Below, piece by piece: positions 6,424 to 6,529 of a DNA stretch of 6,529 nucleotides. A program made the translations under genes and the position numbers. Under the pieces are notes generated by a model. That model was not told where the DNA came from. It saw only the letters and a program-made list of their open reading frames with translations, and made no database searches. Source of the DNA: an uncultured Planctomycetaceae bacterium. Lineage in GTDB: Bacteria; Planctomycetota; Phycisphaerae; UBA1845; UTPLA1. Position 1 is the first letter of the stretch. The number at the start of each line of letters is the position of its first letter. The stretch is from positions 1 to 6,529 of the forward strand of contig CALLKH010000081.1 in the NCBI GenBank assembly GCA_938008425.1, written 5' to 3'.

Positions 6424-6429
6424 AGGGAG
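6424..6429 (+). promoter_or_regulatory. Ribosome binding site of flgE
   Basis: AGGGAG lies ten bases before the ATG at 6440. It is the best Shine-Dalgarno match in the window, which suits the high protein demand of the hook subunit. It supports the chosen start. Confidence 0.7.
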
Positions 6430-6439
6430 ACGGTCGATC

Positions 6440-6529
6440 ATGGGTCTGACATCAGCACTCTTCACGGGGCTTTCCGGGTTGAACGCGAGCCAGTTTCGAC
6501 TGGACGTGATCGGCGACAACATCGCCAAC
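6440..6529 (+). CDS. flgE: Flagellar hook protein FlgE, N-terminal 30 codons (3' truncated by window edge)
   Basis: The 30 visible residues are the N-terminal helix of the flagellar rod/hook protein family: SALFTGLSGLNAS (5-17), then LDVIGDNIAN (21-30). This region packs in the inner D0 core of the hook. The family motif usually reads GNNIAN; here the first Asn is Asp26. The same N-terminus occurs in FlgF, FlgG and other rod proteins, so the specific name FlgE rests on the position directly after flgD and on the strong ribosome site. The central D1/D2 domains and the C-terminus lie beyond the window. The gene starts 109 bases after flgD. Confidence 0.92.
   Translation, partial: MGLTSALFTGLSGLNASQFRLDVIGDNIAN

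Overview
The window is a GC-rich stretch of one flagellar operon. Eight genes all read on the + strand: the 3' end of fliG, complete fliH, fliI, fliJ, a MotE/YlxF/FlbB-like membrane protein gene, fliK and flgD, and the first 30 codons of flgE. The order fliG-fliH-fliI-fliJ-(ylxF position)-fliK-flgD-flgE matches the classic fla/che operon of Bacillus subtilis. The GC-rich codons and the style of FliH, FliK and the FlgE N-terminus suggest a non-Firmicute, most likely a member of the Planctomycetota. That lineage call is an inference from recall and has not been tested by a search.

Layout. Positions 1-251 encode the C-terminal torque domain of FliG. Positions 265-3002 encode the cytoplasmic export ATPase module: FliH regulator/stator, FliI ATPase and FliJ stalk. 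fliH/fliI overlap by ATGA. fliI and fliJ are separated by a 60-base gap holding a perfect 9-bp inverted repeat. fliJ overlaps (ATGA) the gene at 2999-3667, which encodes a single-pass membrane protein with a coiled coil and a helical C-terminal segment of MotE/MgtE-N type. fliK (3692-5533) is the hook-length/substrate-switch protein, with a long, low-complexity N-terminal region. flgD (5593-6330) is the hook cap, with an unusual Asp-rich linker and C-terminal helix. After a 109-base leader with potential alternative hairpins, flgE (hook) begins at 6440 and leaves the window.

How they work together. FliG couples stator force to rotor rotation. FliH/FliI/FliJ deliver and unfold substrates at the flagellar type III export gate. 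FlgD is exported to cap the growing hook, FlgE builds the hook, and FliK measures it and switches the export apparatus to late substrates. The MotE-like protein probably links to the stator or the export/motor periphery. The tight spacing implies one polycistronic message. No convincing promoter or factor-independent terminator is visible inside the window. I see no mobile element, CRISPR, tRNA or defence locus. The points of interest are lineage-specific modifications of known flagellar parts, not a new system.
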